Source: a bacterium
GTDB taxonomy: Bacteria; Pseudomonadota; Gammaproteobacteria; Berkiellales; Berkiellaceae
DNA length: 31,518 nt
Direction: 5' to 3'
Assembly (NCBI GenBank): GCA_009927065.1
Contig: RFNU01000158.1
Coordinates: forward strand, 1 to 31,518
Of the stretch, positions 1 through 7,789 are shown piece after piece. Both the position numbers and the translations under genes were made by a program. Under the pieces are notes generated by a model that worked only from the letters and a program-made list of their open reading frames with translations, made no database searches and was not told the origin of the DNA. How positions within the stretch are numbered: the stretch's first letter is position 1; each line of letters starts with the position of its first letter.

Positions 1-12
1 AAGAAGCCCACA

Positions 13-291
13 TTAGCATTGCTCCAGCAATGTCGTGGTGGGAGTGTCACTAATTTGACTTAATTCAACATAAGCATTGTTTGTAAGAACACGGAATGAA
101 CTGCCAATAGCCAGATCTACGAAACCTGCTACAATATTGCCCTGCGCGATATTGAAACCAGCATCCAACATCAATATATTACTAAAGAAACCAGTCCACC
201 ATAAACACGAATTAATGCTAGTAGGTACATGATTATTAGTGTTGTTACCTGCTTGTATGCAATAAAGATTTGAGGATTTAAGTTTTTTCAT
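13..291 (-). CDS. small hypothetical protein, 92 aa
   Basis: I do not recognise this protein. It begins with a short basic N-terminus (MKKLK), has a Gly/Ala/Ile-rich moderately hydrophobic middle (about residues 30-65) that could be one membrane segment or a packed core, and ends in a Thr-rich tail closing with Cys. The ATG at 291 has no evident ribosome binding site. A convincing sigma70 promoter lies just upstream (324-352), which would give a leader of roughly 25 nt and is the main reason to take the gene as real. The stop codon is in the window, so the gene is complete. Codon use is AT-rich like its neighbours. Confidence is moderate that it is a gene and nil for function. Confidence 0.45.
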   Translation of the reverse strand: MKKLKSSNLYCIQAGNNTNNHVPTSINSCLWWTGFFSNILMLDAGFNIAQGNIVAGFVDLAIGSSFRVLTNNAYVELSQISDTPTTTLLEQC

Positions 292-323
292 GAAAAATTA
301 ATAGAGATATTTAAAGTAAAAAA

Positions 324-352
324 AGTATACTGATACATGCTCAATAAATCAA
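324..352 (-). promoter_or_regulatory. sigma70 promoter for the 92-aa gene
   Basis: On the minus strand TTGATT and TATACT are separated by exactly 17 bp, about 33 bp upstream of the ATG at 291. The match to TTGACA-17-TATAAT is good. The rest of the 292-583 gap is AT-rich and shows only this promoter and the terminator at 437-477. Confidence 0.5.
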
Positions 353-436
353 CAACTCATTGATATTATTATTGAAATAAAAAATCTTTTGCGATTCTAG
401 AATCCCTCGAGAAAATTTTATATGGAGAGAAAAGAC

Positions 437-477
437 AAAAAAATGGTAGCCTGCTTTCGTGAAAAACAGCAAGGCTA
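437..477 (-). terminator. intrinsic terminator downstream of the nfuA/66-aa unit
   Basis: Arms 447-455 and 468-477 pair over 9 bp with one bulged base and a 12-nt loop. On the minus strand the stem is followed three bases later by seven T residues. It lies about 107 bp past the stop of the 66-aa gene and probably ends that transcript. Confidence 0.5.
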
Positions 478-583
478 ACATGGATGGATTATCATATAAC
501 TGGCAGGTAATGGGAAGTCATTTCTTATTTTCTTCAGTCTATCAAAGGATTGCATTCTTATAGTTCTGATAATTTACGGCTCT

Positions 584-784
584 TTATTGAAATAAACTTT
601 TATTTTCGATCACGACGCGATCGCGACGGGCTGAAATGAGATCGCTTTTTTCCTTTTCTTTAATCCGAGATGCAGGTTGAATAGTTCTTTTCGCTTCAAA
701 TTCATGAATAAATTTATCTAAGGAACTTTTTTTGCTGTTGTAATAAGCAGGTCCTTGTAACCACCGGATAAAATTTCGCATCAT
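584..784 (-). CDS. small conserved-looking protein downstream of nfuA, 66 aa
   Basis: A short basic soluble protein with an amphipathic, aromatic N-terminus (RNFIRWLQGPAYY) and a charged Lys/Glu/Arg-rich second half. No known domain is recognised. The start at 784 is supported by an AAGGAT ribosome binding site six bases upstream. A second Met codon follows immediately. The gene sits 12 bp behind the nfuA stop, so it is very likely co-transcribed and perhaps translationally coupled. It is followed by a terminator at 437-477. The operon position is the only hint at a role, and function is unknown. Confidence 0.6.
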   Translation of the reverse strand: MMRNFIRWLQGPAYYNSKKSSLDKFIHEFEAKRTIQPASRIKEKEKSDLISARRDRVVIENKSLFQ

Positions 785-796
785 AGTACATCCTTA

Positions 797-1384
797 CTAA
801 GCAAAAGGTTGATCGCCTTCACTGTGATTTGTCATATCAATGATGCCTTGAATTTGGGGAAAACGCTCTTTTATTTTTTGTTCTATTCCTTGCTTCAAGG
901 TCACTTTTGCCATTGAACAGCCTTGACACCCGCCTTCAAATTTTAGCACAAGATAGTTGTCTGCAGTAATTTCTTCTAAAACAGCGTAACCCTTATGCTG
1001 TTTTAAGTATGGAAGGAGTTCCTGCGCGAAAAAGATTTGTATTTGTTCTAACAAGGATAAGGTTGTTTTTGTTCCATACAAACAAGGTGCATGAATTTCT
1101 AGTTCACCACCAAACAGCCCTTCTTTAAAATCAATTTGTAATGTCTCAAGATAAGACAGCGTATGAGTATGAGTATAACAAGACAGTTGAGAAGATAACG
1201 CGCAGACAGTCATGTTGTCACGTTGCTTTAAACGATTCACCTGCTCAAACGTCAAGGAGAGTTGAGCATGTGGTGTACCGCCTTGATTAACCTCTATCAG
1301 CAAATGTGTTCCAGGTGCTTGTTCTCGCGCTAAGCTTTCAATAAATTTAATGGCTTCAGAAGAGATATTCCAAGATTGTAACAT
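797..1384 (-). CDS. nfuA: Fe-S biogenesis protein NfuA
   Basis: NfuA is a carrier that assembles and delivers [4Fe-4S] clusters to target apoproteins, especially under oxidative stress or iron limitation. At 195 aa it is close to the usual NfuA length of about 190. The N-terminal half resembles a degenerate A-type carrier domain, and the C-terminal half is the Nfu domain with the cluster-binding CxxC at Cys153 and Cys156 in the context EGGCQGCSMAK. The start at 1384 has AGG eight bases upstream. It is followed at 12 bp by a 66-aa gene. The upstream gene on the same strand is nrdB, separated by 84 bp containing a long inverted repeat. The identification is secure from the CxxC context and length. 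Confidence 0.93.
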   Translation of the reverse strand: MLQSWNISSEAIKFIESLAREQAPGTHLLIEVNQGGTPHAQLSLTFEQVNRLKQRDNMTVCALSSQLSCYTHTHTLSYLETLQIDFKEGLFGGELEIHAPCLYGTKTTLSLLEQIQIFFAQELLPYLKQHKGYAVLEEITADNYLVLKFEGGCQGCSMAKVTLKQGIEQKIKERFPQIQGIIDMTNHSEGDQPFA

Positions 1385-1420
1385 AAGCAGACCTAGTCAT
1401 GAGATTAATGGAGACACTAT

Positions 1421-1459
1421 CGAACTTTTAGACAGACTATTCTAGCATCTAAAAGTTCG
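1421..1459 (-). terminator. 12-bp inverted repeat between nrdB and nfuA
   Basis: Arms 1421-1432 and 1448-1459 are perfectly complementary over 12 bp around a 15-nt loop, starting 9 bp after the nrdB stop. No T-run follows on the minus strand, so this is a hairpin that may stabilise the nrd mRNA or partly terminate transcription, not a classical intrinsic terminator. Confidence 0.45.
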
Positions 1460-1468
1460 TATCAATGA

Positions 1469-2551
1469 TTATTCATCATCCCAGGAGAGGGCACCACCAA
1501 CTTGATATTCGGTTACACGTGTTTCAAAGAAGTTTTTCTCTTTCTTTAAGTCGATCATCTCACTCATCCATGGGAATGGATTGGCTTTCTTAGGAAATTG
1601 TTCTGGAAGACCAATTTGTAGAAAACGTCTGTTAGCAATAAACTTCACATAATCTTCAAAGACTTCAGCATTCATGCCTAAAATACCACGAGGCATTGTA
1701 TCACGAGCATAAGCACATTCCAACTCTACACCACCAAGAATCATTTCAATAATGTCTTCTTGGAATGCCGGAGTCCATAGATGTGGGTTTTCAATCTTAA
1801 TTTGATTAATAACATCGACTCCAAAATTTACGTGCATGGACTCATCGCGTAAAATATATTGAAACTGTTCTGACGTCCCAACCATTTTATTACGACGCCC
1901 TAGTGATAGCACTTGAGAAAATCCAACGTAAAAGAAAATACCCTCGAAAATCAAATAGAAAGCAATTAAGTCTTTCAGCAGCTGCTGATCGGCCTGAAAT
2001 GTTCCTGTTTTGAAGAGAGGATCGGATAGAGTCTGTGTTAATGGTAGTGCATATGCTGCTTTAGCATGTACAGACGGAATTTCGCGATACATGTTAAAAA
2101 TATGACCTTCATCCATACCTAAGCTTTCGATAATATGCTGATAAGATAGAACGTGAATAGATTCTTCAAACGCTTGGCGCAGCAAATACTGACGGCACTC
2201 AGGATTTGTAATATGTCTATAAATAGCCAACACAATATTATTAGCAACCAATGAATCCGCTGTTGAGAAGAACCCAAGTGAGCGTTCAACAATCAAACGC
2301 TCATCTTCAGTCAGTCCATCTGGACGTTTCCATAACTCGATGTCAGCAGCCATCGAAATTTCATGCGGCATCCAATGATTAGCGCAACCTGCTAGAAACT
2401 TATCCCAGGCCCATGGATATTTAAAAGGCACTAATTGATTAAGATCTGCTCTACAGTTGATCATGCGTTTATCGCTCACTTCTATGCGAGCTTGCCCCAT
2501 TTTGGGTATTTCAAAGTTTTTTATTTCAATATTTTCAGCTACTTCTGACAT
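1469..2551 (-). CDS. nrdB: ribonucleoside-diphosphate reductase class Ia, beta subunit
   Basis: This is the small subunit of aerobic ribonucleotide reductase, which houses the diiron-tyrosyl radical cofactor used by NrdA to reduce NDPs to dNDPs. At 360 aa it has the expected length. Visible ligands are Asp99, Glu130 and His133, with the radical Tyr137 seven residues after Glu130 in the motif FEESIHVLSY. The second ligand set lies in LIFEGIFFYVGF and RDESMHVNFG. Because Asp and Tyr are present at the positions where chlamydial class Ic enzymes carry Glu and Phe, I read it as a tyrosyl-radical enzyme. The start at 2551 has a strong AAGGAAGGAT site. It follows nrdA by 26 bp on the same strand and must be co-transcribed. 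Confidence 0.95.
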   Translation of the reverse strand: MSEVAENIEIKNFEIPKMGQARIEVSDKRMINCRADLNQLVPFKYPWAWDKFLAGCANHWMPHEISMAADIELWKRPDGLTEDERLIVERSLGFFSTADSLVANNIVLAIYRHITNPECRQYLLRQAFEESIHVLSYQHIIESLGMDEGHIFNMYREIPSVHAKAAYALPLTQTLSDPLFKTGTFQADQQLLKDLIAFYLIFEGIFFYVGFSQVLSLGRRNKMVGTSEQFQYILRDESMHVNFGVDVINQIKIENPHLWTPAFQEDIIEMILGGVELECAYARDTMPRGILGMNAEVFEDYVKFIANRRFLQIGLPEQFPKKANPFPWMSEMIDLKKEKNFFETRVTEYQVGGALSWDDE

Positions 2552-2577
2552 AGACTAATCCTTCCTTTATATTAAGA

Positions 2578-5370
2578 TTATTGACATGATTCACATTCTG
2601 GATTATCGATACTACATACTGCTGGTTTTTGTTGTTGATCTTGTGCAACAGCATTAAGCTTTCCGTCATGAATTGTTGATTTTTCAGTGTCAGTCGCACC
2701 CAATGTTCTGCAGTAATAAGTTGTTTTCAATCCTTTGAGCCATGCAAATTTATAAAGATGGTCGATTAATTTGCCTGATGGCTTATTAATATATAAATTT
2801 AAAGATTGGCTTTGATCAATCCATTTTTGACGACGCGATGCCGCTTCAATAAGATAGTCTTGCTGAATTTCAAAGGCCGTTGCAAAAAGATTTTTAATTG
2901 AGCTAGGAATACGTTCAATTTTTTGTAGTTGACCATCAAAATACTTCAACGCATGAAGAGTTTCTTTATCCCAAAGATTATTTTCCTTCAGTTTTGCTAC
3001 AAGATAAGGGTTAATAACAGTAAATTCACCTGACAAATTAGACTTAACATATAAGTTTTGGTAAGCAGGCTCAATAGACTGGCTGACTCCACAGATATTA
3101 GCAATAGTCGCTGTTGGAGCTATGGCTAATACGTTAGAGTTACGCATCCCTTTTTTGATCTTTTCACGTAACAGATTCCAATTTAAACGCTCTTCTTTGT
3201 TCACATCAACATAACCTGGGCGATGCTCTGCTAAATAATCAAGCGAGTCAATAGGTAAGACACCTTTTGACCATAACGATCCCTGGAACGACTCATAGGA
3301 GCCGCGCTCTTGAGCAAGATCCGCTGAAGTCTCTAATGCAAAGTAGCTCATCAGCTCCATAGAACGATCTGCAAACTCAATAGCTTCTTGAGAAGCATAA
3401 GGAATGTTTAACAGATAAAGAACATCTTGAAAGCCCATCACGCCTAATCCAATCGGACGATGGCGTAAGTTAGAGTTTCTTGCTGCATCGACAGAGTAGT
3501 AGTTGATATCAATAACGTTGTCGAGCATTCTTACTGCTGTTTTAATTGTTTTTTGAAGTTTAACTTCATCAATCGCACCATTCACCAAATGATTGACCAG
3601 GTTAACACTTCCTAAATTACAAACAGCGATTTCATCAGCATTTGTATTGAGGGTGATTTCAGTGCAAAGATTAGAGCTGTGTACAACGCCAGCATGCTGT
3701 TGCGGTGAACGCAAGTTGCATGGATCTTTGAATGTCACCCAAGGATGGCCTGTTTCAAAAATCATGGCTAGAACTTTTCTCCATAATTGTTTAGCAGGGA
3801 AAGTCTTGGTATTTTTCAGCTCCCCTGCTTGGGCAAGAGCCTCGTATTGTTCATAAGCAACTTTAAACTCTTTTCCATATAAATCATGAAGATTTGGGGT
3901 TTCATCAGGAGAAAAAAGTGTCCATGGACCATCTTGCATGAGTCGTTCCATAAAGAGATCAGGAACCCAAATAGCTGTATTCATATCATGAGTACGGCGA
4001 CGATCATCACCAGTGTTTTTTCTTAATTCTAAAAACTCTTCTATATCGCGATGCCATGCTTCTAGATAAGCACAAACCGCTCCTTTTCTTTTTCCGCCCT
4101 GATTAACAGCAATAGCTGTGTCATTGACCACTTTGAGGAACGGAATAACACCTTGAGAGTACCCATTGGTTCCTTTGATATGCGAGTTCATTCCACGAAT
4201 ATTGCTCCAGTCATTACCAAGGCCGCCGGCAAACTTAGAAAGCATTGCGTTATCACGAATGGCTCCGTAAATATTAAATAAATCATCACTCACAGTTGTT
4301 AAATAACAACTGGAAAGCTGAGGACGTGTTGTTCCTGAATTGAAAAGCGTAGGGGTTGAACTCATAAAGTCAAAAGAAGAAAGGAGCTCGTAAAACTCAA
4401 TAGCTTTTGCTGTTTTATTGGTTTCGCGTAATGATAGACCCATAGCGATACGCATGAAAAAAACTTGTGGTAATTCATAGCGTGTCTTTTGATCGTGAAT
4501 AAAATAACGGTCATAAAGAGTTTGGATGCCAAGATATTGGAATTGCGCATCACGACTAGGCTTAAGAGCTTTTGCCAAGAGAGTGAGATCATAATCATTC
4601 ATTGCAGGATCAAGCATCTTATTAGTAATACCGCGCTGAATAAATTGAATAAAACATTCTTGATAATAATCTTCATAGAGACTATCGACATCCAAGTAGG
4701 TGCAGACTTCCTGTTTTAATAGGGTCAGTAAGAGACGTGCTGCAACAAAAGTATATTGAGGCTCAGTTTCAATCAAACCACGAGTCGCCATAATAATAGC
4801 TTGATACAGTTCTTCGAATGTAATCAAGTTATAAACATTTTTAATTGTTTCTTTTACAATCAACTCAGGGTGAACTTCATTAAGATCCTGCGTGTGATAT
4901 TGTACAATAGTGTGTAAGTAATCTTCTGTTAAAGGAATGAGTAATTCGTCATTGATTTTAAGGTTCAGGCCTAAAGTCTTGGTTATCGTTGGTTGTGCAG
5001 CACGAGAGCGGTGTCTTTCCTCACGATACAGAATAAAATTACGCGCCGCTAAGTGATATCCTCTGTCCATTAACTCTTTTTCTAGCATATCCTGAATTGT
5101 TTCAACTTTACAGACAGATGGATTTTCAACCGCACGTTGATTGAGAGCGGTCTCAATAGTCATTGTAATGGAATCAATAGAGGAGATAACAGACTGAGGC
5201 AATGTTTGCATTTGATCAACAACTGAAAGAAATGCTTTGGTTAATGCTAATTTAATCTTCTGGCGGACATAAGGAACTTGAGTGACATTATCTCTCTTTA
5301 GGACATAAAGAGTTGTTGTCAACGTTGGCTCATGTTGCGTTTTTTTTATTTCTTGTGTGAGTGCGCTCAT
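2578..5370 (-). CDS. nrdA: ribonucleoside-diphosphate reductase class Ia, alpha subunit
   Basis: This is the catalytic large subunit of aerobic ribonucleotide reductase. It is 930 aa, about 170 longer than E. coli NrdA, the excess being N-terminal. A first ATP-cone (about residues 18-120, with YVRQKI near the start and an E-x-IQDMLEKELM helix) precedes the usual R1 N-terminal region. The active-site cysteines are visible in LSSCYLTT, NLCTEI and CNLGSVNL, and the C-terminus ends in a Cys-rich CESCQ tail that would be re-reduced by thioredoxin or glutaredoxin. I chose the ATG at 5370; an in-frame TTG 45 bp upstream lies inside the NrdR box and is unlikely. The promoter and two NrdR-like boxes precede the gene. 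Confidence 0.95.
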   Translation of the reverse strand: MSALTQEIKKTQHEPTLTTTLYVLKRDNVTQVPYVRQKIKLALTKAFLSVVDQMQTLPQSVISSIDSITMTIETALNQRAVENPSVCKVETIQDMLEKELMDRGYHLAARNFILYREERHRSRAAQPTITKTLGLNLKINDELLIPLTEDYLHTIVQYHTQDLNEVHPELIVKETIKNVYNLITFEELYQAIIMATRGLIETEPQYTFVAARLLLTLLKQEVCTYLDVDSLYEDYYQECFIQFIQRGITNKMLDPAMNDYDLTLLAKALKPSRDAQFQYLGIQTLYDRYFIHDQKTRYELPQVFFMRIAMGLSLRETNKTAKAIEFYELLSSFDFMSSTPTLFNSGTTRPQLSSCYLTTVSDDLFNIYGAIRDNAMLSKFAGGLGNDWSNIRGMNSHIKGTNGYSQGVIPFLKVVNDTAIAVNQGGKRKGAVCAYLEAWHRDIEEFLELRKNTGDDRRRTHDMNTAIWVPDLFMERLMQDGPWTLFSPDETPNLHDLYGKEFKVAYEQYEALAQAGELKNTKTFPAKQLWRKVLAMIFETGHPWVTFKDPCNLRSPQQHAGVVHSSNLCTEITLNTNADEIAVCNLGSVNLVNHLVNGAIDEVKLQKTIKTAVRMLDNVIDINYYSVDAARNSNLRHRPIGLGVMGFQDVLYLLNIPYASQEAIEFADRSMELMSYFALETSADLAQERGSYESFQGSLWSKGVLPIDSLDYLAEHRPGYVDVNKEERLNWNLLREKIKKGMRNSNVLAIAPTATIANICGVSQSIEPAYQNLYVKSNLSGEFTVINPYLVAKLKENNLWDKETLHALKYFDGQLQKIERIPSSIKNLFATAFEIQQDYLIEAASRRQKWIDQSQSLNLYINKPSGKLIDHLYKFAWLKGLKTTYYCRTLGATDTEKSTIHDGKLNAVAQDQQQKPAVCSIDNPECESCQ

Positions 5371-5377
5371 AAAGAAA

Positions 5378-5425
5378 GCCCTATATCTTGTTTTTTTAGT
5401 TGCTATAAAACACAAGATAAAGTGT
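5378..5425 (-). promoter_or_regulatory. two NrdR-type boxes upstream of nrdA
   Basis: Positions 5410-5425 match the NrdR box consensus (acaCwAtATaTwGtgt) at 14 of 16 bases, and 5378-5393 at 12 of 16. Their starts are 32 bp apart, the about three-helical-turn spacing typical of paired NrdR boxes. NrdR represses ribonucleotide reductase operons when nucleotide pools are high. The nearer box ends 8 bp before the nrdA ATG. Confidence 0.65.
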
Positions 5426-5442
5426 TATTTCGATGAGATCAA
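5414..5442 (-). promoter_or_regulatory. nrdAB promoter
   Basis: On the minus strand TTGATC (5442-5437) and TATCTT (5419-5414) are spaced by 17 bp. The -10 element lies inside the upstream NrdR box, so repressor binding would block RNA polymerase. Confidence 0.5.
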
Positions 5443-5683
5443 GGTTCAAAAAAAATCATTTTTGAACTTAAGTAAAAAAAAGACTTTTTTGCTTTTTTTT
5501 ATTTCTTTTTTTTCAACAATTAAAACAAGATTTTTATAAAATCAAGGATCAAAATATTTTTTTTCACTTTTTTTGAAATTTTCAGCAGTAATGTTATTTT
5601 AAAAAAAACATTGCTCTTTTTATTACGTTATTTTAACAACTAACTTTATGCGAAGAACAATGTGTTTAATTTATTATAGGTCT
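5443..5683. other. gene-free AT-rich spacer between nrdA and the TetR gene
   Basis: No coding signal is seen. The stretch is full of A and T tracts of five to nine bases. Immediately upstream of the nrdA -35 element there is a 9-bp inverted repeat (5444-5452 and 5459-5467, 6-nt loop), possibly an additional regulator site or UP-element-like DNA. I find no clear terminator for the TetR gene. Confidence 0.4.
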
Positions 5684-6226
5684 TTAGAGTTCCGCAATAA
5701 TGAGATCGCAATGCTCAGTAATGTATTGAGGACTTTTTAGCGTTGTTGCCAATGCAATGACACCATAAAGGCGTTGTAACAAAGAATGCGCCTGCAATTG
5801 CGGATTTGTTGCTAATCCTAAAAATTGCTGATTAAACCATTTACAAATATTTTGCATGGCTTCTGTAATTTTACAATGTATATCAGGATAATCTCTGAGA
5901 TCTTTAGCTAAAGAAACAATAGGATCGCCAAAATCACTCAATTCAATAGCATTATCTGAAATATACTGAATAAACTCTTTAATGCGTTCTTTTTGTGTCG
6001 GCTTTTCATTGATATTGATAATCAGCTTTTGTAGATTGTGTGTTAATCGATCTAACACAGCATGAAGTAAAGCTTCTTTAGATTTGAAATAATAATAAAC
6101 ATTCCCTAAAGGCACTTCAGCTTGTTCAGCAATCATAGCGAGTGTCGTTGCGTGATAGCTTTTTTCACGAAAGAGTTGATATGCAGCTTGAATCAATCTT
6201 GCTTTTTTATCATTTTTTTTAGTCAT
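5684..6226 (-). CDS. TetR/AcrR-family transcriptional regulator
   Basis: A 180-aa one-component repressor. Residues about 5-60 form the TetR N-terminal helix-turn-helix, recognisable in LIQAAYQLF followed by TTLAMIAEQAEVPLGNVYYYF, where the last helix enters the conserved YYYFKSKE stretch. The C-terminal about 120 residues are a helical ligand-binding/dimerisation domain that cannot be assigned to a ligand by eye. The reading frame stays open up to 6292, but a strong promoter occupies 6261-6289, so the ATG at 6226 is preferred. An AGGG-type ribosome binding site lies about 11 bases upstream of it. An operator-like dyad in the promoter suggests autorepression. It is flanked by nrdA and sodB, with no obvious divergent target in the window. 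Confidence 0.85.
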   Translation of the reverse strand: MTKKNDKKARLIQAAYQLFREKSYHATTLAMIAEQAEVPLGNVYYYFKSKEALLHAVLDRLTHNLQKLIININEKPTQKERIKEFIQYISDNAIELSDFGDPIVSLAKDLRDYPDIHCKITEAMQNICKWFNQQFLGLATNPQLQAHSLLQRLYGVIALATTLKSPQYITEHCDLIIAEL

Positions 6227-6260
6227 TTGCTTATAACACCCTGTAAAATAAAACTTTTTC

Positions 6261-6289
6261 ATTTTAGTGGACCAATCTAAGTTAGTCAA
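6261..6289 (-). promoter_or_regulatory. promoter plus operator-like dyad of the TetR gene
   Basis: TTGACT and TAAAAT are separated by exactly 17 bp on the minus strand. Overlapping the -35 and spacer is an imperfect inverted repeat, TTGACTAA (6289-6282) and TTGGTCCA (6275-6268), 6 of 8 positions symmetric around a 6-bp spacer. This is the usual geometry of a TetR-family self-operator. Confidence 0.55.
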
Positions 6290-6437
6290 CATGTTTTTCT
6301 TTTTTTTACAACAAGTTAGGCATTTTTAGCGTGCATGATCACATACATCGTTCTCTATAGGTCATTACTCATCTTTGAAGGGAATTTTGCACAAAATGCT
6401 AAAAAACTATAAGGAAGCAGGAATATCGTGCATGAGA

Positions 6438-6475
6438 AAAACAAGATGTTACCTTTCACAATAAGATCTTGTTTT
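6438..6475 (-). terminator. terminator downstream of sodB
   Basis: A 10-bp perfect stem (6438-6447 with 6466-6475) encloses an 18-nt loop. On the minus strand its 3' arm ends in a run of Ts. It begins 20 bp after the sodB stop. The stem is AT-rich, so efficiency is uncertain. Confidence 0.45.
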
Positions 6476-6495
6476 CTTGTCAAACCAATAGGAAC

Positions 6496-7074
6496 TTAAG
6501 GTAATTGTTGTGCAACAAAATCCCAGTTAACTAAATTCCAGAACGCTTTCATATAGTTAGCTCGAGAATTTCTATAATCTATATAATAAGCATGTTCCCA
6601 AACGTCGCAGGTTAACAACGCCTTGTTTTCAGAAATCAGGGGTGTTAGCGCATTAGAAGTACTCACAATAGACAGGGTTTTTTCAGTCGTCATGACTAAC
6701 CATGCCCATCCAGAACCAAATGTTTTAAGAGCAATATCAGTAAATTGGTTTTTAAAGTTATCAAAAGAGCCAAAATCACGCTCAATCAGTTCACGCAAGA
6801 GGCCTTGTGGCTCACCACCGCCGTGTGGAGATAAACATTCCCAGTAAAATGAGTGATTCCAGACTTGAGCTGCATTATTAAAGGTTGGACCTGTTGATGT
6901 TTTGATAATTTCATCTAAAGATAAACCGTGTAAGGCGGGGGTCTGTTCAATAATCTTATTAAGATTATCGACATACGTCTGATGATGTTTACCATAATGA
7001 TACTGAAGTGTTTCAGCGGATATATGGGGTGATAAAGCATCGAGCGCATAAGGGAGCTTTGGTAATTCAATCAT
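6496..7074 (-). CDS. sodB: iron superoxide dismutase
   Basis: This enzyme dismutates superoxide to peroxide and oxygen in the cytoplasm. At 192 aa it matches Fe-SOD length. Metal ligands are visible as His26 (in YHYGKHH), the His of NHSFYW, and the Asp and His of CDVWEHAYYIDY. The Gln in NNAAQVWNH is the signature that favours the iron over the manganese form. The reading frame is open upstream to a TTG at 7131, but homology places the start at the ATG at 7074 (MIELPKLPYA). The good ribosome binding site AAGGAGG lies 42 bases upstream and is separated from the ATG by an inverted repeat, described separately. It is the last gene of the grxD-ahpC-sodB redox group, 97 bp behind ahpC. Confidence 0.95.
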   Translation of the reverse strand: MIELPKLPYALDALSPHISAETLQYHYGKHHQTYVDNLNKIIEQTPALHGLSLDEIIKTSTGPTFNNAAQVWNHSFYWECLSPHGGGEPQGLLRELIERDFGSFDNFKNQFTDIALKTFGSGWAWLVMTTEKTLSIVSTSNALTPLISENKALLTCDVWEHAYYIDYRNSRANYMKAFWNLVNWDFVAQQLP

Positions 7075-7123
7075 AAATATTGTGAGAACAGAGTCTTTAA
7101 CGAGGCTAGTTCTCACCCTCCTT
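7075..7123 (-). promoter_or_regulatory. sodB leader: hairpin placed between Shine-Dalgarno and start
   Basis: Reading the minus strand: AAGGAGG (7123-7117), an 8-nt arm GTGAGAAC (7116-7109), a 19-nt loop, the exactly complementary arm GTTCTCAC (7089-7082), seven bases AATATTT, then the sodB ATG. If the stem forms, the Shine-Dalgarno lies effectively 7 nt from the ATG. Without it the distance is 42 nt and no start codon has proper spacing. Confidence 0.55.
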
Positions 7124-7171
7124 AGTATCAATAATATTGGTTCATTTAACGACTTTAATACTGAACAGCAA

Positions 7172-7780
7172 TTAACTGGTCATTTCATGTAAGTTTTTTT
7201 CTAAATAAGAGATCACGCTTTGTAAAGATTCTTTCATTGCTGGACGACCTTTGTGCCAGTTTACAGGGCATACTTCACCATGTTGTTCGGCATGTGATAG
7301 CGCATCAAATGTTCTTAAGATCTCATGGATATTGCGGCCAATAGGAAGATCGTTAACGATTTGTGAGCGTACAATCCCTTGTTTATCAATAATAAAAGCT
7401 GCACGCAAGGCTACTTTTTTATCAAAATGTTCAACACCATACATCTGGCAAATTTGATGAGAGATATCAGATGCCATATCAAAACGTACAGGACCAATCC
7501 CTCCTTCATGAATAGAAGTTTTCTTCCAAGCTAAATGGCTAAATTGAGAATCAACAGAAATTGCAATAACTTTAATATCTCTTGCGTTAAATTCGTCGAT
7601 AGCTTGATCAAGTGCAATCAGCTCTGTTGGGCACACAAAAGTAAAGTCTAAAGGATAGAAAAATAAAAGAGTATGGTGCTTATGAACATAGTCATAAAGA
7701 CTAACATCTTTTTTAATCTCATTGTGCTCAGTTACAATCGTTGTTGTAAAGTCAGGTGCTTGGTGTCCAACTAAAATCAT
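7172..7780 (-). CDS. ahpC: typical 2-Cys peroxiredoxin (AhpC/TSA family)
   Basis: A peroxidase reducing hydrogen peroxide and organic hydroperoxides. It is 202 aa, with the peroxidatic Cys50 in FYPLDFTFVCPTE and the resolving Cys171 in GEVCPVNW, the signature of the typical 2-Cys class. It is most like the AhpC/Prx1-type proteins of Legionella and Coxiella. The electron donor (AhpF, AhpD or thioredoxin) is not encoded in the window. The start at 7780 has AGGAG seven bases upstream, and that site overlaps the stop region of grxD 10 bp away, suggesting translational coupling. sodB follows, so superoxide and the peroxide made from it are handled by one transcript. Confidence 0.92.
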   Translation of the reverse strand: MILVGHQAPDFTTTIVTEHNEIKKDVSLYDYVHKHHTLLFFYPLDFTFVCPTELIALDQAIDEFNARDIKVIAISVDSQFSHLAWKKTSIHEGGIGPVRFDMASDISHQICQMYGVEHFDKKVALRAAFIIDKQGIVRSQIVNDLPIGRNIHEILRTFDALSHAEQHGEVCPVNWHKGRPAMKESLQSVISYLEKNLHEMTS

Positions 7781-7789
7781 CTTTAACTC

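Noticed and set aside
3593..3856. Plus-strand open frames inside nrdA (also 4489-4719).
   Set aside because: Antisense shadows of a clearly conserved gene, with no ribosome sites or recognisable protein features.
5443..5683. Replication-origin-like AT-rich region with possible DnaA boxes.
   Set aside because: No clear TTATNCACA-type box; the A/T tracts alone are not evidence.
6384..6397. Palindrome ATTTTG-CA-CAAAAT upstream of the TetR gene.
   Set aside because: Short and AT-rich; expected by chance and not placed at any promoter I can identify.
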